Assembly: GCF_024171735.1 (NCBI RefSeq)
Contig: NZ_JAMTCH010000007.1
Coordinates: 124,001-188,000 of the forward strand
Length of the DNA stretch: 64,000 nt
Direction of reading: 5' to 3'
Source: Prauserella alba
GTDB lineage: Bacteria > Actinomycetota > Actinomycetes > Mycobacteriales > Pseudonocardiaceae
Both the position numbers and the translations under genes were made by a program. Positions 25,858 to 34,753 of this stretch are shown here, in pieces. Position 1 is the stretch's first letter. Each line of letters begins with the position of its first letter. Below the pieces are notes generated by a model. It made no database searches. It was not told where the DNA came from and worked only from the letters and a program-made list of their open reading frames with translations.

Positions 25858-26901
25858 ATGTCCCACCCGTCCCGTCCTCGCCTGCTCACCGGTGATCGCC
25901 CGACCGGCAGGCTCCACCTCGGCCACTACGTGGGCAGCCTCGCCAATCGGGTCCGGCTGCAGCAGGAGTACGAGACGTTCCTGATCCTGGCCGACCTGCA
26001 TCTGCTCACGACGGAGAACTCCCCCGACGCCGTGGCGCGGATTCCCCAGCACGTCCGGGAGCAGGTGCTCGACGCGCTCGCCGTGGGTGTCGACCCGGAA
26101 CGCGTCACGTTCTATCTGCAGTCCGCGATCGGCGAGGTCGCCGAGCTGAACACGTTGCTGCAGAGCCTCGTCTCGGTCTCCCGGTTGCAGCGCATCCCGA
26201 GCCTGAAGGAGATGAGCCGCGGCGGCGAGATGGGTTACGCCCTGCTGGGCTATCCGGTGCTGCAGGCCGCGGACATCCTGTGTGTCAAGGCGGGTGCCGT
26301 TCCGGTGGGGCAGGACAATCACGCCCACGTCGAGGTGACGCGCGAGATCGCGCGGCGGTTCAACGGCCTGTACGGCGAGGTCTTCCCGGTGCCCAGCGCG
26401 GTCGCCAGCGACGTGCCCAGCCTGATCGGCACCGACGGGCGGGCGAAGATGAGCAAGTCTCTCGGTAACGCGATCTACCTCTCCGATCCTGCCGAGGACG
26501 TCGCCCGCAAAGTCGCCGGCATGTACACCGATCCGCAGCGGGTACGAGCAGACGTACCCGGCACCGTCGAGGGCAACCCGGTGTTCCAGTACCACCGCGC
26601 GTTCAACGACGACCGTGGCCAGGTGGCCGACCTGGAGCAGCGGTATCGCGAAGGGCGCGTCGGCGACGTCGAGGTCAAACAGGCGCTGGCAGCGGCGCTC
26701 GACCGGTTCCTCGATCCGGTGCGGGAGCGGCGTGCGCAGTACGCTGCGCGGCCCGGATACGTCGACGAGCTGATCACCTCCGGCACGGAACGGACGCGCG
26801 TCGTGGTCCGGGAGGTGGTGTTCGAGGTGCGCCGGGCGATGGGGTTGACCGGCGCCTACAACCGGTTGCGCCGCAAGGCCGAGCGTTCGGCGAGGCACTG
26901 A
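25858..26901 (+). CDS. trpS: Tryptophanyl-tRNA synthetase
   Basis: A 347-residue class I synthetase that charges tRNA-Trp. The HIGH-type motif is G-R-L-H-L-G-H-Y near residue 17, preceded by T-G-D-R-P-T, and the KMSKS motif is intact at A-K-M-S-K-S-L-G-N. The T-G-D-R-P-T-G-R-L-H-L-G form resembles the auxiliary, indolmycin-resistant TrpRS class rather than the common bacterial form; this is a judgement from the motif only. ATG 25858 follows GGAGG. The attenuator upstream should raise expression when charged tRNA-Trp is low. Confidence 0.93.
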   Translation: MSHPSRPRLLTGDRPTGRLHLGHYVGSLANRVRLQQEYETFLILADLHLLTTENSPDAVARIPQHVREQVLDALAVGVDPERVTFYLQSAIGEVAELNTLLQSLVSVSRLQRIPSLKEMSRGGEMGYALLGYPVLQAADILCVKAGAVPVGQDNHAHVEVTREIARRFNGLYGEVFPVPSAVASDVPSLIGTDGRAKMSKSLGNAIYLSDPAEDVARKVAGMYTDPQRVRADVPGTVEGNPVFQYHRAFNDDRGQVADLEQRYREGRVGDVEVKQALAAALDRFLDPVRERRAQYAARPGYVDELITSGTERTRVVVREVVFEVRRAMGLTGAYNRLRRKAERSARH

Positions 26902-26975
26902 CCGGGTGCGCGAGCCGCGTGCCGGGTGTGGTGCGGGACGTGGTGCGGGCGCTGCATCGGTGGCCCGCGCAACGG

Positions 26976-27007
26976 TTCAGCGCTTGCTGAATGGTCAGCG
27001 CTCGCTG
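26976..27007. promoter_or_regulatory. Two tandem palindromic operators upstream of cmtR
   Basis: TTCAGC-GCTT-GCTGAA (26976-26991) is a perfect 6-4-6 inverted repeat. CAGCG-CT-CGCTG (26996-27007) follows, so the CAGCGCT core is repeated about 17 bases apart. They lie 14-45 bases before the cmtR ATG and would suit autorepression by an ArsR-type dimer. Confidence 0.65.
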
Positions 27008-27020
27008 TACTGTTCGGTGC

Positions 27021-27461
27021 ATGCTGACGAGTGAGACGCGGGAAGCTGCGTTGTCGCGCCTGGGTCGGGCGTTGGCCGACCCCACCCGGTGCCGGATCCT
27101 GGTGGCGCTGCTGGACGGCGTGAACTACCCGGGGCAGCTGGCGACGAAGCTCGACCTGACGCGTTCGAACGTGTCGAACCATCTGGCGTGCCTGCGCGGG
27201 TGCGGGCTGGTCGTGGCCGCCTACGAGGGCAGGCAGGTCCGGTACGAGCTGGCCGATCCGCACCTCGCCCGCGCGCTGGGCGAGTTCGTGCAGGTGGTGC
27301 TGGCTGTCGACACGGGCCAGTCGTGCGTCGACGACCCGCGGCCCACTGCGGAACCGGCACCGGAAACCGTTGCGGCGTGCGGCGACGAGGACGACCCGGG
27401 TCGCGGTCCGGCCGGCGACGGTGTCGCAGTCGTCGCGGACGGGGAGCTCGCCGATGGCTGA
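27021..27461 (+). CDS. cmtR: ArsR-family Cd/Pb-type metal sensor, CmtR-like
   Basis: About 146 residues. A winged helix-turn-helix (L-T-R-S-N-V-S-N-H-L-A-C-L-R-G-C) is preceded by L-A-D-P-T-R-C-R-I-L. The three metal ligands of M. tuberculosis CmtR fall at the same positions: Cys57 and Cys61 in helix-4, and Cys102 in the tail (Q-S-C-V-D). The N-terminal Cys4 of that protein is Ser here. The C-terminal ~30 residues are an extra acidic, Gly/Ala-rich tail. It should repress its operon and release DNA on Cd(II) or Pb(II) binding. It overlaps the exporter gene by 8 bases. Confidence 0.92.
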   Translation: MLTSETREAALSRLGRALADPTRCRILVALLDGVNYPGQLATKLDLTRSNVSNHLACLRGCGLVVAAYEGRQVRYELADPHLARALGEFVQVVLAVDTGQSCVDDPRPTAEPAPETVAACGDEDDPGRGPAGDGVAVVADGELADG

Positions 27462-28275
27462 CGACTGCTGCGGCCCGAACGGTTCGCCGGTTGCCACGTC
27501 CGCCGATGCCGCGCCGTCGGCCGGAGCCACGTCCGGCACCGTTGACGCAGCCTCCGTCGACACCGGCCCGGCCGGCGTCGCGCCGGTGGGCACGGCAGGG
27601 CACGCCGACGTGCCGGGCTGTGGTGACGGGTGCTGTTCGGCGGAGGTGGCACCGCAATCAGGGTCGGGCGCGGGACCCGGCGATCACCGGCGCGCGGTGT
27701 TGTCACGCCGCGTGCGGCTGTTCGTGGCGGCGACGATCACCTACAACGTCATCGAGGCGGTCGTCGCGATCACCGCGGGTGCGGTCGCGTCATCTGCGGC
27801 GCTGATCGGGTTCGGGCTGGATTCGACGGTCGAAGTCGCGTCGGCGGCGGCCGTGGCGTGGCAGTTCGCCGGGCGCGATCCGGAGCGGCGCGAACGGCTC
27901 GCGCTGAAGGTCATCGCGGTGTCGTTCTTCGCGTTGGCGGCCTACGTGACGTTCGAGTCCGTCACGACGCTGGCCGGTGGCGAGCAGGCGGACCACTCGA
28001 CGGTCGGTATCGCGCTGGCGGCGGTGTCGCTGGTGGTCATGCCGTTCCTGTCGTATGCGCAACGCCGTGCCGGGCGCGAACTGGGGTCGGCGAGTGCGGT
28101 GGCCGATTCGAAACAGACGCTGCTGTGCACCTACCTGTCGGGTGTCGTGCTGGCCGGGCTGTTGCTGAACTCGCTGCTCGGCTGGGCGTGGGCCGATCCG
28201 GCCGCCGCCCTGGTGATCGCCGCACTCGCCGTGAAGGAGGGCCGCGACGCCTGGCGCGGCGACCACTGCTGCTGA
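27454..28275 (+). CDS. CDF-type cation efflux protein with Cys-rich ends
   Basis: About 273 residues. The N-terminal ~85 residues are hydrophilic and include M-A-D-D-C-C-G and G-C-G-D-G-C-C-S, and the C-terminus ends G-D-H-C-C; these Cys/His clusters may catch soft metals. The membrane part has five to six helices; helix 2 carries the CDF metal-site pattern as G-L-D-S-T-V-E-V-A, and a later one has V-A-D-S-K-Q-T. It lacks the long cytoplasmic C-terminal domain usual for CDF exporters. Coupling to cmtR indicates Cd/Pb-responsive export. Confidence 0.87.
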   Translation: MADDCCGPNGSPVATSADAAPSAGATSGTVDAASVDTGPAGVAPVGTAGHADVPGCGDGCCSAEVAPQSGSGAGPGDHRRAVLSRRVRLFVAATITYNVIEAVVAITAGAVASSAALIGFGLDSTVEVASAAAVAWQFAGRDPERRERLALKVIAVSFFALAAYVTFESVTTLAGGEQADHSTVGIALAAVSLVVMPFLSYAQRRAGRELGSASAVADSKQTLLCTYLSGVVLAGLLLNSLLGWAWADPAAALVIAALAVKEGRDAWRGDHCC

Positions 28276-28318
28276 GTGGGCCGCCGCGCCGGTTCGCTCC
28301 TTCCATCCACAGTGGACG

Positions 28319-29200
28319 TCAGATGTCGGCGATCCTCGGCCGGATGTCGCCGACGAGGCTCGTCGCCCACGGCACTGGATCCTGGTACGCGGGCGGCATC
28401 ACACTGACCAGCGAGACGCCGAGCTGCCGATAGGCCTCCATCTGCCGGAGGAAGCCGTCGGGGTCGGTGGTCGTCTCCCCCTGGTACAGGATCGTCTTCT
28501 CGATGGCGTCGTAGTCGGTGCCGAGTGCCTCGCAGTGCTTGCGCAGTACGTCCAGCTTGTGCCGCACGGCCGCGACCCCCTGGTCGCCCGGGGCGCCGAA
28601 CAGGTTGCAGGCCTGGCCGTACTGCGCGACGAGCCGCAGCGTCTTGCGTTCGCCGCCACCGCCGATGAGGACGGGGATCGTGCCGTCGGCGGGCCGGGGC
28701 AGGCAGATCGTCTCGGTGAGCCGGTAGTGCTTGCCGTTGTAGGCGCCGTCGTCGGCGGACCACATCTGGCGGCAGATCTGCAGCGTCTCCTCGAGGCGTT
28801 CGAACCGCTCGGCGAGCGGTGGGAACGGAACGCCGAGGCCCGCGTGCTCCCGGTCGTACCAGGCCGCGCCGAGTCCCAGCACCGCGCGTCCGTGCGAGAG
28901 CGTGTCGAGGGTGGTGACGGTCTTGGCGAGCAGGCCGGGGTGCCGATACGTCACGCCGGTGACCAACAGCCCGAGCCGGACGTTGTCGGTGACACCGGCG
29001 AGGTAGCCGAGCGCCGTGTAGCCCTCGAGCATCGGTTCGAACGGACCGCCGACCTGCTCCATCTGGAACCAGTGGTCCATCAGCGTCAGCAGGCTCACGC
29101 CGCCCTGATCGGCGACACGTGCGGTCTCGGCCAGGCGATCGGCGAGCGTCGTCTCCCACTCCGGGTGGGTGAACGTGTAATAGTGCAGTCCGAGCTCCAT
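28319..29200 (-). CDS. LLM-class F420-dependent oxidoreductase-like protein
   Basis: About 293 residues of the luciferase-like monooxygenase fold. It starts M-E-L-G-L-H-Y-Y-T-F, with D-H-W-F-Q-M in the first active-site loop, R-L-G-L-L-V-T-G-V-T-Y-R-H-P, and A-V-L-G-L-G-A-A-W-Y in the phosphate-binding region. The pattern favours coenzyme F420 over FMN, but this is a family inference. The long open frame upstream of ATG 29200 is not coding in this strand. It is divergent from the VOC gene, with ~90 bases between starts. Confidence 0.9.
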   Translation of the reverse strand: MELGLHYYTFTHPEWETTLADRLAETARVADQGGVSLLTLMDHWFQMEQVGGPFEPMLEGYTALGYLAGVTDNVRLGLLVTGVTYRHPGLLAKTVTTLDTLSHGRAVLGLGAAWYDREHAGLGVPFPPLAERFERLEETLQICRQMWSADDGAYNGKHYRLTETICLPRPADGTIPVLIGGGGERKTLRLVAQYGQACNLFGAPGDQGVAAVRHKLDVLRKHCEALGTDYDAIEKTILYQGETTTDPDGFLRQMEAYRQLGVSLVSVMPPAYQDPVPWATSLVGDIRPRIADI

Positions 29201-29290
29201 GCGACCGACCCTACGTCCGCGACCGGGCTTCCGCGCGGTCGAAGGCGGGCGGCAGCTGCAACCGTCGTGGGTCGCGGGCAGTATCGGCAC

Positions 29291-29668
29291 ATGGCTGATT
29301 TCGCGACGAACACCCATCACGCGCTCGACTACGTCGAGCTTCCCGTCACCGACTTCGACTCCGTGAAGACGTTCTACGGCGACGCCTTCGGCTGGCAGTT
29401 CACGGACTACGGTCCGGGGCCCGCATACGTCGGGATCCGCGCGGCATCCGGCGGAGCTGCCGAGATCGGCGGATTCCGGAAGGAGGAGCGGGTCATCCCC
29501 GGTGGGCCGCTGGTGCTGTTGTATTCGACGGACCTGGACGAGAGCCTGCGGGTCGTCCGGGACGCCGGCGGCGTGATCACCCAGGAGCCGTTCGACTTCC
29601 CGGGTGGCCGACGGTTCCATTTCCGCGACCCGGCCGGCAACGAACTCGGCGTCTGGACGGCCGCGTGA
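29291..29668 (+). CDS. VOC family (glyoxalase/bleomycin resistance-like) protein
   Basis: A 125-residue protein of one VOC module pair: D-Y-V-E-L-P-V-T-D-F-D-S-V-K-T-F-Y-G-D-A-F-G-W at the N-terminus, and the second half with G-G-R-R-F-H-F-R-D-P-A-G-N-E-L-G-V-W. Its Glu in the final strand and the His near the N-terminus (T-H-H-A-L-D) are possible metal ligands. The substrate is unknown. Confidence 0.9.
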   Translation: MADFATNTHHALDYVELPVTDFDSVKTFYGDAFGWQFTDYGPGPAYVGIRAASGGAAEIGGFRKEERVIPGGPLVLLYSTDLDESLRVVRDAGGVITQEPFDFPGGRRFHFRDPAGNELGVWTAA

Positions 29669-29789
29669 GTGAACGGTGACCTCGCGACAGGAAGCGACTG
29701 TGTGACAGGCAGCGACCGTGGCGACCCTCCGAAGCGAGTTCTGAAGCGCTAAGAAGCGAGAATAGAGTTCTCCGAAGAGGGTGCTGTCA

Positions 29790-30281
29790 ATGGATACAGC
29801 TGAGGCGTGTCGCCTTGCCCGGGCTTCTAAATGCCGTTGTGAAACTTGTCATTACTGTGACCGCCGAATAGCCGGTCGGCATGATCACGATCACTTTCCT
29901 GTTCCCACGGTGGCAGGCGGAACGGCCACGGTGGCTGCCTGCCTTGACTGCCACGACCTCAAGGATCGGTACACCCTCATGTACCGATGGCCGGTCAGCG
30001 CAGTAGTTCTCGGACTCCAGGGGCTTTACGAAGTCGCCCTCTCCTCGATACAGGAGGCCTCGTCGGGATCCGAGTTCATCGAGTCGTTAGCTCGGCATTC
30101 CTCTTTGAATGACGAGTTCGTCATGACGCATTGGAGCGATCTGCCGCCGCTTAGCCGTGTCCTGTATGGAAAATTGCGTCGCGTTCTCGAGGAGAGGCGG
30201 CTTCAAGGACGGCAGGACGATCACGAAACGTTGGCGTCGACCCTTCAGGTGCCGCTGCTTGAGTGGGGTCGGCGGCGATAG
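29790..30281 (+). CDS. HNH nuclease-like small protein
   Basis: About 163 residues. A zinc-knuckle-like C-E-T-C-H-Y-C, then H-D-H-D-H-F-P-V-P and A-C-L-D-C-H-D-L-K, in the order of HNH endonuclease finger motifs (Cys pair, His-rich loop, Cys pair plus His). The rest is helical without a known domain. Base composition is clearly less GC-rich than the neighbours, suggesting recent transfer. ATG 29790 is preferred; a GAGGG lies upstream. No methylase or transposase partner is next to it, so its target is unknown. Confidence 0.7.
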   Translation: MDTAEACRLARASKCRCETCHYCDRRIAGRHDHDHFPVPTVAGGTATVAACLDCHDLKDRYTLMYRWPVSAVVLGLQGLYEVALSSIQEASSGSEFIESLARHSSLNDEFVMTHWSDLPPLSRVLYGKLRRVLEERRLQGRQDDHETLASTLQVPLLEWGRRR

Positions 30282-30367
30282 GTGTTGACGGTCCGGTTGT
30301 TCGCCAGGGAAACGGGCCAGATGCCGCAGTCTTTTCCAGGAGTTCTGCAGTGATTACAGTCGGGGCC

Positions 30368-31288
30368 ATGCGGGTGTTCGTGACGGGTGGTACCGGCGCA
30401 CTCGGCAGGTATGCGGTTCCGGCGCTGGTGGCGGCCGGTCACACGGTGACTGCGCTGGCACGCACACCGGACAAGGCGGACGCGTTGGCCGTGCAGGGCG
30501 CGAGACCGGTAGTCGTGTCGCTGTTCGACCCATCGGCGCTCGCCGCGGCGTTCGTCGGCCACGATGCGGTGCTCAATTTGGCCACGGCGATGCCGTCGAC
30601 GATCGGCTTCGCGTTTCGGCGCGCATGGCGTGCTACAGAGCGCGTGCGCACCGAAGGATCGGCAGCGGTGGTCGACGCCGCGACGACGGCAGGCGTCGGT
30701 CGGCTGGTGCAGGAGTCGGTGGCCATGCTTTACCGCGACCACGGGAGTCGCTGGGTCGACGAGGAGGCCCCGGTCGACCACTATCCGGCAGCGGTGGGCA
30801 ACCACGCCGCAGAGGCCAGTGCGCATCGTTTTGGTGCGGCCGGAGGGACGGCGGTCGTGTTGCGGTTCGGATTGTTCTATGGGCCGGGCGCTCGTCACAG
30901 TGAGCAGATGTTCGCTGCGGCCCGTCGTCACCTCGGTCCGGTCCTGGGCCCGCCGGAAAACTACCTTTCGTCGATTCATCTGGCCGATGCGGCTTCGGCC
31001 GTGGTCGCGGCACTGGGCGCTCCTACCGGCACCTTCAACGTCGTCGATGACGAGCCGCTGACCAAGCGCGCCTACGCTGACGCCCTCGCCGAGGCTGCGC
31101 GCACGACTTCGTTGCTGCGGATGCCGGGACGTGCGGGCCTTCTGTTCGGTGACCGCCTCACGCCTCTGACGCGGTCACTGCGCGTGAACAACGCCCGTTT
31201 CCGGGCCTCCGCGGATTGGGCGCCCCGTTATCCGAGTGCCCGGGAAGGCTGGAACGCGACTGCAGCCGCATTCGGCCGCTCCCCATAG
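30368..31288 (+). CDS. NAD(P)-dependent epimerase/reductase-like protein (extended SDR)
   Basis: About 306 residues. The N-terminus M-R-V-F-V-T-G-G-T-G-A-L-G-R has the extended SDR cofactor loop (T-G-G-T-G-x-L-G). After it come V-L-N-L-A-T-A and S-S-I-H-L-A-D-A-A-S-A-V. The catalytic Tyr-x-x-x-Lys is not obvious, so it may be an atypical SDR. ATG 30368 begins the conserved fold. Together with the next gene it forms two independent NAD-binding genes of similar type. Confidence 0.85.
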   Translation: MRVFVTGGTGALGRYAVPALVAAGHTVTALARTPDKADALAVQGARPVVVSLFDPSALAAAFVGHDAVLNLATAMPSTIGFAFRRAWRATERVRTEGSAAVVDAATTAGVGRLVQESVAMLYRDHGSRWVDEEAPVDHYPAAVGNHAAEASAHRFGAAGGTAVVLRFGLFYGPGARHSEQMFAAARRHLGPVLGPPENYLSSIHLADAASAVVAALGAPTGTFNVVDDEPLTKRAYADALAEAARTTSLLRMPGRAGLLFGDRLTPLTRSLRVNNARFRASADWAPRYPSAREGWNATAAAFGRSP

Positions 31289-31535
31289 CGTGGCCAGGAA
31301 CGGGGTGGAGACGGCTCGCGCTGCCTGACCGAACAATCACGGCACCGGCTGCGTTTTCGGCTCCCGAGTTCAGGTGTGCAGCAGGTCCGAACCCGCGTCC
31401 GCCGTCCACTCGGCGATCTGCAGGGGCGTCCTTGCCGGTGAGGACGTAGTGGCCCCGCTGTGACTTTCGACTAGAGGGGTGCGCTCGGCCGTCGCTAGCG
31501 TCGGGTCGAACGAACGGTCTTCACGAGGAGCTTCG

Positions 31536-32462
31536 ATGATTCTGCTGACGGCGATGCCCCCGTCCCGAGAGCCGGGAGCCGTACCGACCGTGCCGGTGGT
31601 CCGGACATTGGCGGAGCGGCTGCGCGAACATGGGCAGCGGGTGCGTGTCCTCGTTCCGGAATCCGAAGCCGGCGATTGGCCCGATGGCATCGAACTGCTA
31701 CTGGGACGGGTCACCGACCCGGTCGAATTCTCGGCAGCCGCTGCGGATGCCGAGCTGGTCTTCCTCGGTGGCCTCACCGGTGAACCGCTGGCGCCCCTAC
31801 GTGAGCTGACCACCACACTTGTCACCGAGCGGGTCCGACGGGTGGTGGTGCTCGGCTCGCACGGATCCGATTTCGACGACGGGATATCGGACGAAACGTG
31901 GCAATGGTCGGCGTTCGAGCGATGCCTGGAGAACCGCGGGGTCGGTCGCGTGTGGCTGCGGCCGACGGCGGTGATGGCTAGCGCGAATGTCGGTGGGTAC
32001 CCCATTCCGGGTTCCGCGGTGGTGGACAGGATCCGACGCGGTCAAGAGGTTCACGAATACTTGCCCACCGCGCCGTACGCATTCATCCACGAGAATGATC
32101 TTGCCGAGATCGCGGCGACCCTGCTGCTGGGGGACCGATGCGGCGGGACGGTCGATGTCAGCGGGACGACGGTGAGCGCCCTGGAGCGGATCGCTGCCCT
32201 TGGCGCTGCTCTCGGTGCCGAACCGAAGCTGGTCGAACTGACGGCGGACGAAGCAGTGGAGCGATGGCGGCGGGACGGCTGGCCCGAGGACACGATCGGC
32301 GTGATGCTGTACGCGCTGCCCGCCTTCGCCGCGCAGCCCGACAATCTGGGGTTACGGGAGCAGGAGGAGACTGCCCGGGTGCTCCTGGGGCGAGCGCCGC
32401 GGACGTTCCAGCAATGGGCGGCCCAGCTCGCCGACCGAGTGACTTCGCCAGAAGGGTCGTGA
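31536..32462 (+). CDS. Atypical SDR/NmrA-like NAD(P)-binding protein
   Basis: About 308 residues starting M-I-L-L-T-A-M-P-P-S-R-E; the Gly-rich cofactor loop of NmrA-type proteins is degenerate here. It continues with R-V-R-V-L-V-P-E-S-E-A, V-V-V-L-G-S-H-G-S-D, and W-L-R-P-T-A-V-M-A. GAGGAG lies 5 bases before ATG 31536. Such proteins may reduce substrates or only sense NADP. The substrate is unknown. Confidence 0.78.
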   Translation: MILLTAMPPSREPGAVPTVPVVRTLAERLREHGQRVRVLVPESEAGDWPDGIELLLGRVTDPVEFSAAAADAELVFLGGLTGEPLAPLRELTTTLVTERVRRVVVLGSHGSDFDDGISDETWQWSAFERCLENRGVGRVWLRPTAVMASANVGGYPIPGSAVVDRIRRGQEVHEYLPTAPYAFIHENDLAEIAATLLLGDRCGGTVDVSGTTVSALERIAALGAALGAEPKLVELTADEAVERWRRDGWPEDTIGVMLYALPAFAAQPDNLGLREQEETARVLLGRAPRTFQQWAAQLADRVTSPEGS

Positions 32463-32525
32463 CGGCACTTCCGACGACCGTACTTGCCCGGTGGCGGTGA
32501 GACAGGGCGCCCCGCCTCCGGCACG

Positions 32526-32572
32526 ACGAAGGCCCAGGTCTGAAGTGGATGGCTTCTGACCTCGGCCTTCGT
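32526..32572. terminator. Bidirectional terminator between the SDR-like gene and tRNA-Gly
   Basis: ACGAAGGCCCAGGTC and GACCTCGGCCTTCGT form a 15-bp stem with one C/C mismatch around a 17-base loop. It lies 7 bases beyond the 3' end of the tRNA (minus strand) and 64 bases after the stop of the plus-strand gene, so it can serve both. Confidence 0.8.
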
Positions 32573-32578
32573 GGTTGG

Positions 32579-32649
32579 AGCGGATGACGGGAATCGAACC
32601 CGCGTTCTCAGCTTGGGAAGCTGATGTTCTACCATTGAACTACATCCGC
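32579..32649 (-). tRNA. tRNA-Gly (CCC anticodon)
   Basis: The minus strand reads as a full cloverleaf: acceptor GCGGATG pairs with CATCCGC, the D-loop has GTTCAATGGTAGAAC, the anticodon arm TCAGC-TTCCCAA-GCTGA gives anticodon CCC, and the T arm is GGGTTCGATTCCCG. The discriminator is T and CCA is not encoded. It reads GGG codons. tRNA-Gly genes are common integration sites; see the HNH finding. Confidence 0.95.
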
Positions 32650-32796
32650 CTGCTGTCGACCGATCTTACAAGGTCCGCGCGGATCGTCACCCCACCCCCC
32701 GGTGAACCCCGCTTCGCCTCCTGTCGCTTGACGCTCGCCCGCAGAGTGACAACACTTGTTGTCATCACCTGGACGGGTCGTGCGAAGGAGCATGCG

Positions 32797-34026
32797 ATGA
32801 GCGGTGACGAGCGGCTACCCGAGCCCGACTTCCTGCGCACCGGCGGGTTTCGCCTGGCCACACTGCTGTACGCACCCGGTGACGTGCGCGGCACCCGCCG
32901 TCAGCTCGACTCGCTCCGCGAGTACGCCCAGCTCGGCGACCCACTTGCCGACGACGTCGTCGCCCTGTTCGAACGCCTGCCGCCCGGCGAGGGGCGCGCC
33001 CTCTTCGAACGCGCGCTCACCGATGGCATCGACGCCGTCCCGAACCCGCCAGCCGAGCTCGACGCGTTCTTCCGGCACGCGGAAGCCACGCCGTACTGGG
33101 TCGACCACGCCCGGCTCGACGCGGGCGCCCGTGCCATCGTCCGCACCGGCCTGCTCGGCCTCTTCCCTCTCGGCGACATGGCCCTCATGGGTGGCTACCT
33201 GTCGTCCAGGGCGACGAAACCGCTCATCGGCACCGGTGCCCTCGTCGAAGACTTGGCCGCGAAACGACTCGTCGAGACCACCCACTGGTGGCTCGATGTC
33301 ACCACGCCCGGCGCACTGCGCACCCACGAACCCGGCTACGCCGCCGCGCTGCGTGTCCGCCTCGTCCACGCGCACGTCCGCGCCGCCATGAACCGCCGAC
33401 CCGACTGGGACTACGACGCCTGGGACCGGCCCATCAACCAGCTGCAGACCGTCGGCACGCTCCTGCTGTTCTCGCTGGTCTACGTGCTGGGCATGCAACT
33501 GCTCGGCGTCCGCTACACCGACGACGAACGCGCCGACATCCACCACCTGTGGCGCTACATCGGCCGGCTCATGGGCATCGCCGACGGACTGCTCCCCGCC
33601 ACCGAGGACGACTCCTGGCGGCTGCTCTGGCTGCTCGCCACCAGCGAGTTCATCCCCGACGACGACTCGAAACGCCTCGCCGCCGCGCTGCTCGCCACGC
33701 ACGAAGGCGTCGGGCAGGGTCGCGGCGCTGCCGGCAAGGTGCTCGCGTACACGTCGGTGCGGCTCCACGGCTCGGTCAGCAGGCTCGTGCTGGGCAAGGA
33801 CAACGCCGACTTCCTCGGCCTGCCGAACGACCCGGTCGCGCAGGGTGCGGTACTCGCCGGTGCCGCCGTCAACTTCGCGGCCGAAAGTGCGCGACGTCTC
33901 GTGCCGGGCGCCACCGCGGCGGCGGAACGCATCGGCGAGCTCGGGCGTAAGCAGTACCAGCGCAGGCTCGGATCGCTGTTCCGCATCGACCGCACCTACG
34001 CACGGCACATGCGCACCGCGGCCTGA
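32797..34026 (+). CDS. MpaB/Lcp-like oxygenase family protein (DUF2236)
   Basis: A 409-residue mostly helical protein. The central part has G-D-M-A-L-M-G-G-Y, then R-V-R-L-V-H-A-H-V-R, and N-Q-L-Q-T-V-G-T-L-L-L-F-S; these resemble the conserved heme-pocket region of latex-clearing proteins and the fungal MpaB family. The R-x-x-x-H pattern could hold the heme, but the exact ligand cannot be settled without alignment. No signal peptide is visible. AAGGAG precedes ATG 32797 by 6 bases. The substrate is unknown. Confidence 0.78.
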   Translation: MSGDERLPEPDFLRTGGFRLATLLYAPGDVRGTRRQLDSLREYAQLGDPLADDVVALFERLPPGEGRALFERALTDGIDAVPNPPAELDAFFRHAEATPYWVDHARLDAGARAIVRTGLLGLFPLGDMALMGGYLSSRATKPLIGTGALVEDLAAKRLVETTHWWLDVTTPGALRTHEPGYAAALRVRLVHAHVRAAMNRRPDWDYDAWDRPINQLQTVGTLLLFSLVYVLGMQLLGVRYTDDERADIHHLWRYIGRLMGIADGLLPATEDDSWRLLWLLATSEFIPDDDSKRLAAALLATHEGVGQGRGAAGKVLAYTSVRLHGSVSRLVLGKDNADFLGLPNDPVAQGAVLAGAAVNFAAESARRLVPGATAAAERIGELGRKQYQRRLGSLFRIDRTYARHMRTAA

Positions 34027-34050
34027 CCCCCTCGGCGATAGGGTGGGCCC

Positions 34051-34632
34051 GTGTTGCTCAGTGACCGCGACCTCCGCAAGGAGCTCGACGCAGGCCGGCT
34101 CGCCGTCGACCCGTACGGGCCGCAGATGCTCCAGCCGTCGAGCATCGACGTGCGCCTCGACCGGTTCTTCCGTGTCTTCGACAACACGAAGTACACGCAC
34201 ATCGACCCGTCGTTGCAGCAGGACGAGCTCACCTCGCTCGTCGAGAAGACCGACGGCGAGGCGTTCGTGCTGCACCCCGGCGAGTTCGTCCTCGGCTCGA
34301 CGTTCGAGGTGTTCAGCCTGCCCGACGACCTCGCGGGCCGCCTCGAAGGCAAATCGTCACTCGGCAGGCTCGGCCTGTTGACGCACTCGACAGCCGGATT
34401 CATCGACCCCGGCTTCGACGGGCACATCACCCTCGAACTGTCGAACGTCGCCAACCTGCCGATCACGCTGTGGCCGGGCATGAAGATCGGCCAGCTGTGC
34501 CTGTTCCGGCTCACCAGCTCCAGTGAACACCCCTACGGCTCCAGCGAAGCCGGCTCCAAGTACCAGGGCCAGCGCGGCCCCACACCCAGCCGCGCGTACC
34601 GCAACTTCGACCGCGTCGACACCGCCCGCTGA
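34051..34632 (+). CDS. dcd: dCTP deaminase (bifunctional, dUMP-forming type)
   Basis: A 193-residue trimeric-type enzyme: M-L-L-S-D-R-D-L-R at the start, Q-P-S-S-I-D-V-R-L for the nucleotide, [10 protein letters not shown], and the catalytic region [13 protein letters not shown]. Actinobacterial members such as that of M. tuberculosis deaminate dCTP and also cleave dUTP, giving dUMP for thymidylate; I infer the same here from length and sequence type. The start is GTG 34051, shortly after the previous gene. Confidence 0.93.
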   Translation: MLLSDRDLRKELDAGRLAVDPYGPQMLQPSSIDVRLDRFFRVFDNTKYTHIDPSLQQDELTSLVEKTDGEAFVLHPGEFVLGSTFEVFSLPDDLAGRLEGKSSLGRLGLLTHSTAGFIDPGFDGHITLELSNVANLPITLWPGMKIGQLCLFRLTSSSEHPYGSSEAGSKYQGQRGPTPSRAYRNFDRVDTAR

Positions 34633-34753
34633 AGGTCGAGACCACGTCCGAACGGTTGTCCACGGCCGACCGGGACGGCAGCTCGGGCAAATGGGCTGAT
34701 CAGTCTCACAGAACGGTTCGATAAGTCACCCGTTGGTGGTAGCTTGCCCGGTC

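Noticed and set aside
32579-32649. tRNA-Gly as a proven attachment site
   Set aside because: No integrase and no duplicated tRNA 3' end were found in the surrounding sequence.
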